NCBI RefSeq assembly: GCF_028206795.1
Contig: NZ_JAQLFJ010000002.1
Span: 62,001-126,000, forward strand
DNA: 64,000 nt
Reading direction: 5' to 3'
Origin: Collinsella aerofaciens
GTDB lineage: Bacteria; Actinomycetota; Coriobacteriia; Coriobacteriales; Coriobacteriaceae
The position numbers and the translations under genes were made by a program. Shown piece after piece: positions 42,051-50,726 of this stretch. The stretch's first letter is position 1. Each line of letters opens with the position of its first letter. Under the pieces are notes generated by a model. It saw nothing but the letters and a program-made list of their open reading frames with translations. It was not told the origin of the DNA and ran no database searches.

Positions 42051-42548
42051 CTAATCCTCGCAGGGAAGGTCGCGCAGGGCCCGGCGCTCAAAGATACGGA
42101 AGATCTGCGTATACCACAGGTCCTGCGTCGCCTGCGGCTTTACCAGGATGGTATCGACGCCGGCGAAGTTGCCGCTCCACACGTCCGTGTAGAGCTGATC
42201 ACCGATCAGCACCGCCTCGTCGGCCGTGGCGCCGAGGCGCTTAAGACCCGCCTTAAGGGCAAACGGCGCCGGCTTCATGGCGTGGCTGATGGCCTCGAGA
42301 CCCAGCTCGCGCGCCGACGCCATGACCTGGTCGCGATGCCAGTTGTTGGACACCATGCACAGCTTAAAGCCTTTGGCGCGGGCGGCGTCGAGCCAAGCGG
42401 AAACCGCAGCGGGTACCTGCTCGGTATCACGCGGCACCAAGGTGTTGTCGCGGTCGAGTAGAATAGCGCGCTTGCCGTCGGCCCACAGGGTATCGAGGTC
42501 GATGCGGTCGACTGAGGCAACATATCGTTTGGGGCTAAAAATCCTCAT
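42051..42548 (-). CDS. YqeG family HAD-type phosphatase
   Basis: A 165-residue HAD IIIA protein. HAD motif I is in AILLDRDNTLVPRD, motif II in CMVSNNWHRDQ, motif III in MKPAPFALKAGLKRLG and motif IV in AVLIGDQLYTDVWSGNFAG. The YqeG group often lies near aroE/aroK genes in Gram-positives; its substrate is not well established. ATG 42548 comes 2 nt after the mltG stop; a TTG at 42560 could add 4 residues. Confidence 0.88.
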   Translation of the reverse strand: MRIFSPKRYVASVDRIDLDTLWADGKRAILLDRDNTLVPRDTEQVPAAVSAWLDAARAKGFKLCMVSNNWHRDQVMASARELGLEAISHAMKPAPFALKAGLKRLGATADEAVLIGDQLYTDVWSGNFAGVDTILVKPQATQDLWYTQIFRIFERRALRDLPCED

Positions 42549-42550
42549 GA

Positions 42551-43936
42551 TCAATTCCAAGACTGTTGATGCTCTTCGTAGGTCTTCGAGAAATACTCCT
42601 CGTCCTGCGTAATGTAGAAATACAGGTCATCGGAGTCGGTCGGCTCAAGGGTAGCCTTGAGCGCCTCGAGCGACGGAGAGCAGATGGGAGTGGGCGGCAG
42701 GCCCTCGTGCTTATAGGTGTTATACGGACTATCGCTCTGCAGGTCGTCGGCGGTAACCTCGCCACCGGTGACATACATCATGGTCGCATCGCTGTTGAGA
42801 TAGCGCAAACCATCGAGCTTGCCGGCAAGGCGGTTGTAGAAGACCGAGGCCACGTGCGCACGCTGATCGGCGTTGAGGCCCTCGCGCTCAACGATAGAGG
42901 CCAAATTGACGATGTCGTAGTCGGACATCTCCACACCGTAGCGCTCCTTGATCTTGGCTTCGCAGCTCGCAAAGTCAAGCGACTTATACTCGGTCTTAAA
43001 CTGATCGAGCATAGCGCGAATCACGTCATCGGCCGTCGGCGAATCGCCCAACGAATAAGTCTTGGGGAACAAGAAACCCTCAAGCGAGTCGTTGGCGGCG
43101 CCCTTAAGGAAGCTATAGTCGTCCACGTAGTTGGAGGCCTTGGCCTGGTTGAGGAAGTCTTCCTTAGAGATGCCGTCGTAGGCCTGGGCCACACGGTCGG
43201 CGACTTGATCGACCGTTAGGCCCTCAGGGATGGTCAGCGCATTGGAGCCCGCGTTGGGACCTTCCATGAGCTGCTGAACAACCTTGGTCGCGTCCATGAG
43301 TGTGGTGAACGAATAGGTACCAGGCTTGAGCGACATATCGGCGTTAAGCTTTTTCACCGCCGCATAGTAATCCTTGGGATTCTCGACGATATGGTTCTCG
43401 GAGAGAATCGAGGCGATCGTATCGCCCGAAGCACCATCAGGAATGGTCACCGTAACCTGCTGACCAGCCGTGACCTTGGTATCCCCACCGGCAAAGAAGC
43501 CCTTGACGGCCGGCACGACAAAGAAAGCGATCGCAACAAGCGCAAGCACCGCCACCACAACGCCGATGATCATGGGAACCGGAGAACTCTTCTTTTGAGC
43601 ACCGCGACGAGCATGCGTGTTGTAGCTCGAGCGGGTCGCCGGAGCAACGCCATGCGAACCGCGAGCGTGATGCGAATGCGATTGAGGGGCCTGAGTTCGC
43701 TGGGTAGGTGTCTGCTGCTTAAAGCGGGTACCGCCTGCGGGCTGGGCCGTACGAGCAGTGGGCTGCTGACCCGTCCGTTGAACAGGTTGGGCCGAATGAG
43801 AGAAGGACTGCACCGAGCGCGCGGCAGGCTGAGCTGCGCGCTGCGTCGGCTGTGCCGGACGCTGGCCAGGCTGGGCAGGGCGCGACGCCGGCTGCCGTGT
43901 ACGATTCTGCTGGCGCGGATCGGAAGCGCTAGGCAT
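42551..43936 (-). CDS. mltG: Endolytic transglycosylase MltG
   Basis: A 461-residue MltG (YceG-like), which cuts nascent peptidoglycan near the membrane. A ~115-residue basic Gln/Pro/Ala-rich cytoplasmic region with repeated QP motifs precedes one transmembrane helix (~121-142), then a LysM-like part (VTVTIPDGASGDTIASILSENHIV) and the catalytic domain with Glu in VNLASIVEREGLNADQRAHVASVFYNRL and the MYVTGGEVTADDLQSDSPYNTYKHEGLPPTPICSPS tail. ATG 43936 has GAGGAGG 6 nt upstream and overlaps ruvX by 8 nt. Confidence 0.93.
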   Translation of the reverse strand: MPSASDPRQQNRTRQPASRPAQPGQRPAQPTQRAAQPAARSVQSFSHSAQPVQRTGQQPTARTAQPAGGTRFKQQTPTQRTQAPQSHSHHARGSHGVAPATRSSYNTHARRGAQKKSSPVPMIIGVVVAVLALVAIAFFVVPAVKGFFAGGDTKVTAGQQVTVTIPDGASGDTIASILSENHIVENPKDYYAAVKKLNADMSLKPGTYSFTTLMDATKVVQQLMEGPNAGSNALTIPEGLTVDQVADRVAQAYDGISKEDFLNQAKASNYVDDYSFLKGAANDSLEGFLFPKTYSLGDSPTADDVIRAMLDQFKTEYKSLDFASCEAKIKERYGVEMSDYDIVNLASIVEREGLNADQRAHVASVFYNRLAGKLDGLRYLNSDATMMYVTGGEVTADDLQSDSPYNTYKHEGLPPTPICSPSLEALKATLEPTDSDDLYFYITQDEEYFSKTYEEHQQSWN

Positions 43937-44357
43937 GCGAAACCTCCTCGTTTTTACGATCGAGCCACGTCTGCAAAAACAGGCTGGCGGCAATCATGTC
44001 GATCTTGCCCCTCATCTGCTTTTCGTTGAGGCCCTGCTCGCGCAGGATACGCTTGGCCTCTTGCGAAGACAGACGTTCGTCCTCAAACTCCAGCGGAAGA
44101 TCGAGCTCGTCGGCAATCTTTTGCGCCACGGCGGCAACGCGCTCGGCCTGGGGGCCGGGCTCACCGGCCATGGTCAAGGGACGTCCGCTTACCAGGATGT
44201 CGGGCTCAAAGTCCTCGACCAGGTAGCGGAACGTCTTGGCCATACCGGTGACCTCGGCGGCCGGGAGCACCTTGACGGGCATCGCCATCTTGCCATCACG
44301 GCTCGAGACGGCGATGCCGATCCTGGTCTCCCCTATGTCCAGCGCAAGCGCGACCAC
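43929..44357 (-). CDS. ruvX: Holliday junction resolvase-like RuvX (YqgF)
   Basis: A 142-residue RNase H-fold nuclease: VALALDIGETRIGIAVS (catalytic Asp), ILVSGRPLTMAGEPGPQAERV, LPLEFEDERLSSQEAKRIL and KIDMIAASLFLQTWLD (last Asp). It is involved in pre-16S rRNA processing in E. coli. It begins with GTG 44357, 17 nt after the alaS stop. Confidence 0.93.
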   Translation of the reverse strand: MVALALDIGETRIGIAVSSRDGKMAMPVKVLPAAEVTGMAKTFRYLVEDFEPDILVSGRPLTMAGEPGPQAERVAAVAQKIADELDLPLEFEDERLSSQEAKRILREQGLNEKQMRGKIDMIAASLFLQTWLDRKNEEVSHA

Positions 44358-44374
44358 AGTAACTTCTTAGATTC

Positions 44375-47032
44375 TTAGGCGCCGAGCGCGGTCTTGGCGG
44401 CCGCGAGGGCATCGGCGATGCCGGCAGCATTCTTGCCACCGGCCTGGGCCATGTTGGGACGGCCACCACCGCGACCGTCGACCAGACCCGCGATCTGCTT
44501 GATCACGTTACCGGCGTGGAACCCGGCCTTCACGGCGTCATCGGAGCCAGCAGCGAGCAGGGCCGGAGTGCCCTTCTCAGTCACGCTGGCGACGACACAA
44601 GCGACAGGGCCGGCGACCTTCTGGTGCACGGTATCCCATACGTTGCGCAGGTCGGCAGCTTCAAGGCCCTGGAGCTCAGCAACGACGAGCTTGTAGCCAC
44701 CGAGCTCGACAGCACCCTCGATGGCGCTGGAAATGGCGTCGGAGGAACCACCGGTCAGAGCCTTTTTGAGCTTGTTGGACGTCTCGCGCAGCTCGGCCTG
44801 CAGGTTCTCCACACGGGCGGGAACCTCGTCGACGCGGCACTTAAGCGCAGCGGCGGCGGCGTCAACGAGCGCCAAGCGGTCGGCCATGTAGTCGAGGGCA
44901 CCCTTAGAGGTCACAGCCTCGATACGGCGGACATTGGAGCCTGTAGAGGACTCGGAAATAATCTTGAACAGGCCGATCTCGGCGGTGTTGGCGGCGTGGG
45001 TACCACCGCAGAGCTCGCGAGAGAACGGCTGGTCCTCGGCGCCCACGGAGACGACGCGGACGACATCGCCGTACTTCTCTCCAAACAGAGCGACAGCGCC
45101 GGCAGCCTTAGCCTCGTCGATGCCCATAACACGGGTCACGACCGGCTTGGAGGCGAAGATCTGTTGGTTGACCAGGTCCTCGACAGCCTTGAGCTGCTCG
45201 GAGGAAAGGGCCTCGAAGTGCGTAAAGTCAAAGCGAAGGTGCTCGGGCGTCACCAGTGAGCCGGCCTGGGAGACGTGCTCGCCCAGGACCTGCTTAAGGG
45301 CAGCGTCGAGCAGGTGCGTGGCGGTGTGGTTGCGGCGCAGGAAGCCACGGCGCTCGGCGTCGAGCGCGGCGGTAACAGCGGCACCGACAGTCAGCGTGCC
45401 ATCGGCAACGTGCGCGACGTGGGCATACAGGCCGTTATGGTTCTTGGTGTCGGAAACGGTCAGTGCAACGCCCTTGGCGGAAAGCCTGCCGGCGTCGCCC
45501 TGCTGGCCGCCCATCTCGGCGTAGAACGGGGTGCGGTCGAGCACGACCTCGACGTCCTCGCCCGCGGCGGCGGACTCGACGGACTCGCCGTTGCGCACGA
45601 TGGCGACAACCTTGGCGCCCTCGATCGCATCGTTGTCATAGCCGTCGAACTCGGTCGCTGCGACCTTGTCGGAAAGCTCGACCCACACGTCGTTGAAGCT
45701 GCCCCAGGCGTCGCCCTTGGCATTGGCGCGGGCGCGGGCCTTCTGGTCCTCCATGCAGGCAGTGAAGCCATCCATGTCGACGTCGTGGCCAGCGGTGCCG
45801 GCGATCTCGACGGTCAGGTCGATGGGGAAACCAAAGGTGTCGTGCAGCTTAAAGGCGACATCACCCGGAAGCACAGCACCCTCGGCAAGCGCTGCCAGGG
45901 CCTCATCCAGGTAGACGCGACCGTTGTCGAGCGTCGTGGAGAAGCGCTCCTCCTCGGAGGCGACGATACCCTTGACGAGCGCGACGTTCTTGAGCAGCTC
46001 GGGATAGGCCTCGCCCATCTGAGCGTTGACCTCGTCGATGAACTTGGTCAGGAAGGCGCCCTCGATGCCCAACAGGCGACCGTGGAACACGGCGCGGCGG
46101 AGCAGGCGGCGAAGGACGTACTCGCGACCCTCGTTACCGGGCAGGATGCCGTCAGAGATCATGAAGTCGACAGCACGGGAGTGATCGGCGATGATGCGCA
46201 GAGAACGGCTGGCACCAGAGTAATCGTCGGCGTCATAGGTCTTGCCGCTGATCTCCTCGCCCAGCTTGATGAGGTGCTGCATCAGATCGCCGTCGTAGTT
46301 AGCGGTCTTGTGCTGCATGATGGCGGCCATGCGCTCCAGGCCCATGCCCGTATCGAGGTTGCGGTGCGGCAGCTCCGGCATGGAGCCGTCCTCCTGACGG
46401 TCGTACTGGGTAAACACGAGGTTCCAGAACTCCAGGAAGCGGTCGCAGTCGCAGCCGGGCTTGCAGTCGGGGCTACCGCAGCCGACCTCCTCGCCCATGT
46501 CAAAGTAGATCTCGGAGCACGGACCGCAGGGGCCGGTGGGGCCGGCGGCCCAGAAGTTATCGTCCTCGCCCAGACGCGAGATGTGATCCTCGGCAACGCC
46601 CAGAGAGCGCCACACGTCATGGGTCTCGTCGTCCTCGGTAAAGACGGTGAAGTACAGGCGGTCGAGCGGCAGCTTGAACTCCTTGGTGATGAGCTCAAAG
46701 GCCCAAGCGCAGGCCTGCTGCTTGGAGACGCCGCCAAAGGAGAAGTCGCCGAGCATCTCAAAGAAGGACAGGTGACGGCCATCCTCGCCGATGCAGTCGA
46801 TGTCGTTGGTGCGGACGCACTTCTGGCAGGAGATAGCGCCGATCTCCTTCATGGTCTTCTTGCCCTGGTAGTACTCCTTAAACTGGTTCATGCCGGCGTT
46901 GGCAAGCAGCAGTGAAGGATCGTCGGGGACGAGGGACGAAGAAGGATAGAGCTTAAGACCGCGCTCCTCAAAGAAGTTGAGGAACTTGGAGCGAATCTCG
47001 GCCGTAGTCATTGACGGGTAGTCAGCACTCAT
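44375..47032 (-). CDS. alaS: Alanine-tRNA ligase
   Basis: An 885-residue class II synthetase. N-terminal catalytic domain (RSKFLNFFEERGLKLYPSSSLVPDDPSLLLANAGMNQFK), editing domain zinc ligands HTATHLLDAAL and CGGTHAANTAEIGLFK, and a C-terminal C-Ala domain with GRGGGRPNMAQAGGK. Start ATG 47032 has GAGGAG about 9 nt upstream; ATG 47011 (MTTAEIR) is an alternative. It begins the alaS-ruvX-mltG run. Confidence 0.97.
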   Translation of the reverse strand: MSADYPSMTTAEIRSKFLNFFEERGLKLYPSSSLVPDDPSLLLANAGMNQFKEYYQGKKTMKEIGAISCQKCVRTNDIDCIGEDGRHLSFFEMLGDFSFGGVSKQQACAWAFELITKEFKLPLDRLYFTVFTEDDETHDVWRSLGVAEDHISRLGEDDNFWAAGPTGPCGPCSEIYFDMGEEVGCGSPDCKPGCDCDRFLEFWNLVFTQYDRQEDGSMPELPHRNLDTGMGLERMAAIMQHKTANYDGDLMQHLIKLGEEISGKTYDADDYSGASRSLRIIADHSRAVDFMISDGILPGNEGREYVLRRLLRRAVFHGRLLGIEGAFLTKFIDEVNAQMGEAYPELLKNVALVKGIVASEEERFSTTLDNGRVYLDEALAALAEGAVLPGDVAFKLHDTFGFPIDLTVEIAGTAGHDVDMDGFTACMEDQKARARANAKGDAWGSFNDVWVELSDKVAATEFDGYDNDAIEGAKVVAIVRNGESVESAAAGEDVEVVLDRTPFYAEMGGQQGDAGRLSAKGVALTVSDTKNHNGLYAHVAHVADGTLTVGAAVTAALDAERRGFLRRNHTATHLLDAALKQVLGEHVSQAGSLVTPEHLRFDFTHFEALSSEQLKAVEDLVNQQIFASKPVVTRVMGIDEAKAAGAVALFGEKYGDVVRVVSVGAEDQPFSRELCGGTHAANTAEIGLFKIISESSTGSNVRRIEAVTSKGALDYMADRLALVDAAAAALKCRVDEVPARVENLQAELRETSNKLKKALTGGSSDAISSAIEGAVELGGYKLVVAELQGLEAADLRNVWDTVHQKVAGPVACVVASVTEKGTPALLAAGSDDAVKAGFHAGNVIKQIAGLVDGRGGGRPNMAQAGGKNAAGIADALAAAKTALGA

Positions 47033-47226
47033 AGAGGGAATCTCCTCGGTTTCGCATCGAAACAGTTCAAACGTAACGATATTACCATCCCACCGCGCAA
47101 GTGCAAAAAAGAGGGCCGCCAAACAGCGACCCTCCAGCGAAAGTGCATGTTATTTAGGACTAAGCAATCCTTTAAAAAATAGTTTTACTAAAATACCATA
47201 TAAGAATCATCCGGAAGGAGCGAACG

Positions 47227-47466
47227 ATGAATACCAAACGATTTGTCCTGAATGCACTTCTGGTAGTAGCACTTTTAGCGCTCTTGGCCTTCTCCTGCTG
47301 GTACGCAAACCAACCAGCATTTGGCTACGTATTGTATGCAGTAATGTCAGGCGATAAGGCTTATTACACTCTACGCGCAATTGACGTTCTCTTTTTCTAC
47401 GTAGCCGGCCCCTTATCAATCGCTTTGCTCGCGTTTCTTGTCATTTACAACTTCAAGAAACGCTAA
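47227..47466 (+). CDS. Small two-helix membrane protein of unknown function
   Basis: A 79-residue protein with two hydrophobic helices (about residues 7-25 and 53-74), joined by a Tyr-rich loop, and a basic end NFKKR. I recognise no family. A good AAGGAG lies 6 nt before ATG 47227. Its base composition is clearly AT-richer than its neighbours, and it is a plus-strand gene inside a long minus-strand run, so it may be a recent arrival. Confidence 0.65.
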   Translation: MNTKRFVLNALLVVALLALLAFSCWYANQPAFGYVLYAVMSGDKAYYTLRAIDVLFFYVAGPLSIALLAFLVIYNFKKR

Positions 47467-47472
47467 CGGGGC

Positions 47473-48885
47473 TTATTTAGAATCCGAATCGTCCATGGAG
47501 CCGTCGATGCCGGTTTTGGTATCGTCGTCCGAGTTGGAGTCATCGTCCTTGGCGAAGGGATTCTTGAAGAAGCCCGTGGCATCGGGTTGCAAACCCGAGA
47601 GCTTGATCCAGGGATTATCGAACTCGGGCTTAGGCATCGCCTGGGCCTCGGGAGCGGTCTCGTTGCCGATGAGCTCGGACTCGTAGATGAAGGTGTCGTC
47701 GCCGAGCGCGTCGTAGGCGGCGACCGGGTTGCCATCGGCATCGCGGTACGGTGTGCCCTTAAACACGGCGCCGTCATAGGCCACAAGCTGGCGGCCGGTC
47801 TCATTCTCGAAGTAGTACACGAAGATACCCTTGAGGGCCGCACACAGAGGGATGGCAATAATCATGCCGATGGGACCCATGAGTGCCGAGCCAATAACGA
47901 GCGCCGTGAGGCTCATGATGGGATGCACCTGCACCGAGCTCTGCATGACCTTAGGCGAAATCACGTTATCGGTGACGTTTTGCGCGACCATCGTCACGAT
48001 GAGCGTCCATAACGCCAACATGGGACTGAACATGAAGCCGAGTACCGTGGCGATTGCTGCGCTCACCCAGGGACCGACGACCGGAACCAAATGCATGATG
48101 CCGGTAAAGATAGCCATGAGCGCCGCATACGGATGACCGATGATCATAAAACCGATAAAGGCGAGGAAACCACCGCAGATGGACGTCACGACCATACCGC
48201 GCATGTAGCCGCCGACAGAGCGAGAAAGGATGGCGACCATAAAGCGGTACGAGGTCTCCTTCTCCTGACCGATGATGGTGCAAATCTCGTGATGCATGCG
48301 AGGGTAGTCGCAGGCCATCCAGTAGGCAAGCACCAGACCAAGGAAGATCACGAACAACTGCGAGGCCGTATTGGTGATGAGCGGGAACACACCGCGGCCA
48401 AGCTCGGCAGCGATCTGAGACACATACTTCGATGCCACGGCAACCAGCGACGACAGGTTGTCGTCCAAATACTCCTTGAGCGGCGTGTTGTTGAGCGTCT
48501 TGGCATGCGAGATCATCTCGTTGAGATCGCCACCCGCAACACGAAGCTGCTCGGGCAGGCGGCTCAGGACTTCCATGATCTGACCAAAGAGAATCGGCGA
48601 CAAGATGCAAACGACACCGACGAGCACGGCAACAACAACAATAAGCGCGATAAGCGAACCGATGCCACGGCCGACGCCATGATGCTCGAGCCAATTGGTA
48701 ATCGGGGACATCACAAAGGCAATGATGGAACCAACGGCGAGAAACTCGATAACCGGCGCCAGGATGCCCATAAGGTTAAAGATGACAGCGGCGATGACAA
48801 TGCAGCCGACAACAGCCCAAATGCGAAGCGTCAGAATGCGGGTGTCGCGCAGCACGCGATCGGTTTGTTGGGGGTGCTCACTCAT
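47473..48885 (-). CDS. AI-2E family transporter (membrane permease)
   Basis: A 470-residue protein of the UPF0118/AI-2E family: about eight hydrophobic helices with APVIEFLAVGSIIAFVMSPITNWLEHHGVGR, the central amphipathic region (RLPEQLRVAGGDLNEMI) and HPIMSLTALVIGSALMGPIGMIIAIPLCAALKGI near the end. The last ~95 residues are a hydrophilic, Asp/Ser-rich tail. Family members export AI-2, act as Na/H antiporters or have unknown substrates. It overlaps the sigma gene by 4 nt. Confidence 0.88.
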   Translation of the reverse strand: MSEHPQQTDRVLRDTRILTLRIWAVVGCIVIAAVIFNLMGILAPVIEFLAVGSIIAFVMSPITNWLEHHGVGRGIGSLIALIVVVAVLVGVVCILSPILFGQIMEVLSRLPEQLRVAGGDLNEMISHAKTLNNTPLKEYLDDNLSSLVAVASKYVSQIAAELGRGVFPLITNTASQLFVIFLGLVLAYWMACDYPRMHHEICTIIGQEKETSYRFMVAILSRSVGGYMRGMVVTSICGGFLAFIGFMIIGHPYAALMAIFTGIMHLVPVVGPWVSAAIATVLGFMFSPMLALWTLIVTMVAQNVTDNVISPKVMQSSVQVHPIMSLTALVIGSALMGPIGMIIAIPLCAALKGIFVYYFENETGRQLVAYDGAVFKGTPYRDADGNPVAAYDALGDDTFIYESELIGNETAPEAQAMPKPEFDNPWIKLSGLQPDATGFFKNPFAKDDDSNSDDDTKTGIDGSMDDSDSK

Positions 48886-49673
48886 GAACGAATCATCACT
48901 CCGTCGGGGTCGATCTTGTCCTGAATCTTCTTAAGCGTGCGGCGCAGCAGACGCGAAACCTGCACCTGAGAAATACCCAGCTTCTTAGCGATCTCGATCT
49001 GGGTCATGCCCCTCACAAAGCGCAGCTCGATCACCTCGCGCTCGCGCGGCGAGAAATCACGGATGGCCTCCTCGATCACCAAGCGGTCATCGGTAAAGTC
49101 GAGCTCGCTGTCGTCGTCGGCGTAACGGTCGAGAATCGAGGGGGCATCGTCGGAATCGGACGCACCAGGAGCCTCGATGGGCACCGAGGTATAAGCCGAA
49201 GACGATTCCATAGCCTCGAGGACCTCATCGACAGTCACATCTAGATACTCAGCGATCTCCTCAACCTTGGGCGAGCGCTGCAGCTCGTTGGTGAGCTTAT
49301 CGGTAGCCTGGTTGACCTTGGCCGAGAGCTCCTGCAAGCGACGGGGCACGCGCACGCTCCAGCCCTTGTCGCGGAAGTGACGCTTGATCTCGCCCAAGAT
49401 GGTAGGCGTGGCAAACGTGGTGAACTCGAGTCCGCGCTCAGGGTCAAAGCGGTCGATAGCCTTGAGCAGGCCCAAATAGCCAACCTGCATGAGGTCGTCG
49501 AGCGGCTCGCCGCGGTTCTTAAATTTGTTGGCAAGAAACCTTACCAGGTTCATGTGGGACATGACGAGCTGCTCACGGGCGTCCGGATCACCGGTCTCCT
49601 TGTAACGACGAAACAGCTCGCGGGTTTTCTCCTTGTCCCAAGCGGTCTTGCCGCTCCGGGAACGTTCGGTCAT
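48882..49673 (-). CDS. SigB/SigF-type RNA polymerase sigma factor
   Basis: A 263-residue sigma-70 group 3 factor: region 2 (LVMSHMNLVRFLANKFKNRGEPLDDLMQVGYLGLLKAIDRFDPERGLEFTTFATPTILGEIKRHFRDKGW), region 3 (VRVPRRLQELSAKVNQATDKLTNELQRSP) and region 4 HTH (GMTQIEIAKKLGISQVQVSRLLRRTLKKI). This is the SigB/SigF stress or sporulation type. The ATG comes just after the stop of an RsbW-like gene, as in sigma/anti-sigma pairs. Confidence 0.95.
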   Translation of the reverse strand: MTERSRSGKTAWDKEKTRELFRRYKETGDPDAREQLVMSHMNLVRFLANKFKNRGEPLDDLMQVGYLGLLKAIDRFDPERGLEFTTFATPTILGEIKRHFRDKGWSVRVPRRLQELSAKVNQATDKLTNELQRSPKVEEIAEYLDVTVDEVLEAMESSSAYTSVPIEAPGASDSDDAPSILDRYADDDSELDFTDDRLVIEEAIRDFSPREREVIELRFVRGMTQIEIAKKLGISQVQVSRLLRRTLKKIQDKIDPDGVMIRS

Positions 49674-49674
49674 A

Positions 49675-50052
49675 TTAGATATCCGCCTTGAGGTCGAGGG
49701 AAAGCGTCAGGGGCGCCGCAGTCTTTTCGTAGGAGTCGCACACGCTCGCGAGGATGAGCTCGGCATACACCGCAGCCTGGTCGTCTTCATCGACCGTAGC
49801 CTGGTCGCCAAAGGTAATAGTCATGCCAACGTGGGTCTCATCGACATCGAATTTGATGGTGATGTCATCGCAGTCGACCGCGGTGCAACCAAAGATGAAA
49901 GCCTCCTCAGCAGCCATGCGGATGTCCTCGATGCGATCGACAGACATAGAGCACAGGGCACCAACGTTGGCTGCCGTCATGCGCACAAGGCGAGCGAGAC
50001 GCGGGTCACCGGCAACGGTCAGCGTGATAGGGCAGGTTGCTTCGCTACTCAT
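49675..50052 (-). CDS. RsbW-like anti-sigma factor, degenerate ATP-binding domain
   Basis: A 125-residue GHKL-type domain as in RsbW/SpoIIAB. The N-box helix is recognisable (DRIEDIRMAAEEAFIFGC), but the ATP-binding Asn is missing, and the G1 box (normally DxGxG) reads TITFGDQATV. Its place directly before a SigB-type sigma gene and co-orientation suggest that it binds that sigma factor; it may do so without kinase activity. No RsbV-like anti-anti-sigma gene is adjacent. ATG 50052 overlaps the upstream gene by 8 nt. Confidence 0.72.
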   Translation of the reverse strand: MSSEATCPITLTVAGDPRLARLVRMTAANVGALCSMSVDRIEDIRMAAEEAFIFGCTAVDCDDITIKFDVDETHVGMTITFGDQATVDEDDQAAVYAELILASVCDSYEKTAAPLTLSLDLKADI

Positions 50053-50632
50053 CGCAGGACTCCTCAGAGGTCTCGGCGGGCGTATAGGTGTAATACTGAG
50101 CCGGCTTGGATACAAACTTCTGACCATCATCGTCGCCCGCGGCGGCCTCGTCCTCGCCAATTAGGACGCGCTCGGTAGGCTGCTCGGCCTCCGCAGCGGC
50201 AGCGGCGAGCTTGCGATCGGCATCGGCTGCAGGAGCCTTCACCTTATTGAAGAGCTTCTGCACAGCACCGGCGGCAGAGTCGGTCACGCTCGACACAGCA
50301 TTGCTGGCCTCGGCCATGCTGCCCGTAACCTCGGAAATGTCGCGAACCACGGCTTCGACCTCTACGAGATTGGAGGTAAGGGCGTCAACTGCCGTCTTGC
50401 TCGACTTAAGCAGCGGCTCCATCTGGGCAAGTGCCGGCGTAAGCTCGTCGACAGCGCCGTCGAGTTTTGCCACCACCGGCTGCGCCTCGGCGATGGTGTT
50501 ATTGAGGTCGTTCACGGTCTTATCGAGCGAGTCGACAACGTTGCGGGTCTTGCGCAGGGTAAGCGCGAGCTCAACAATAGCCCACACGCCGGCAATGGCA
50601 AGCACCAGCAGGGCGATTTGAATGGGACTCAT
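50045..50632 (-). CDS. DUF948-like membrane-anchored coiled-coil protein
   Basis: A 195-residue protein with an N-terminal hydrophobic helix (IQIALLVLAIAGVWAIVELALTL), a long heptad-like region (~28-120: TRNVVDSLDKTVNDLNNTIAEAQPVVAKLDGAVDELTPALAQMEPLLKSSKTAVDAL) and an acidic C-terminal tail ending in EESCDE. This organisation fits DUF948/YtxG-like proteins, which are general-stress products in Bacillus. It heads a small operon with the RsbW-like and sigma genes, so a link to stress response is inferred. Confidence 0.75.
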   Translation of the reverse strand: MSPIQIALLVLAIAGVWAIVELALTLRKTRNVVDSLDKTVNDLNNTIAEAQPVVAKLDGAVDELTPALAQMEPLLKSSKTAVDALTSNLVEVEAVVRDISEVTGSMAEASNAVSSVTDSAAGAVQKLFNKVKAPAADADRKLAAAAAEAEQPTERVLIGEDEAAAGDDDGQKFVSKPAQYYTYTPAETSEESCDE

Positions 50633-50726
50633 ACAAGCCTCCCGAAGGAATCGAAATACAGACGCCTTTCATGGTACCCCAAAGAAGGGGAAGATACCCA
50701 AAGGGAATGTGCGAGGTGCCAAGGAC

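Noticed and set aside
45275..46915. 546-codon plus-strand open frame
   Set aside because: Antisense to alaS, which has all class II synthetase motifs.
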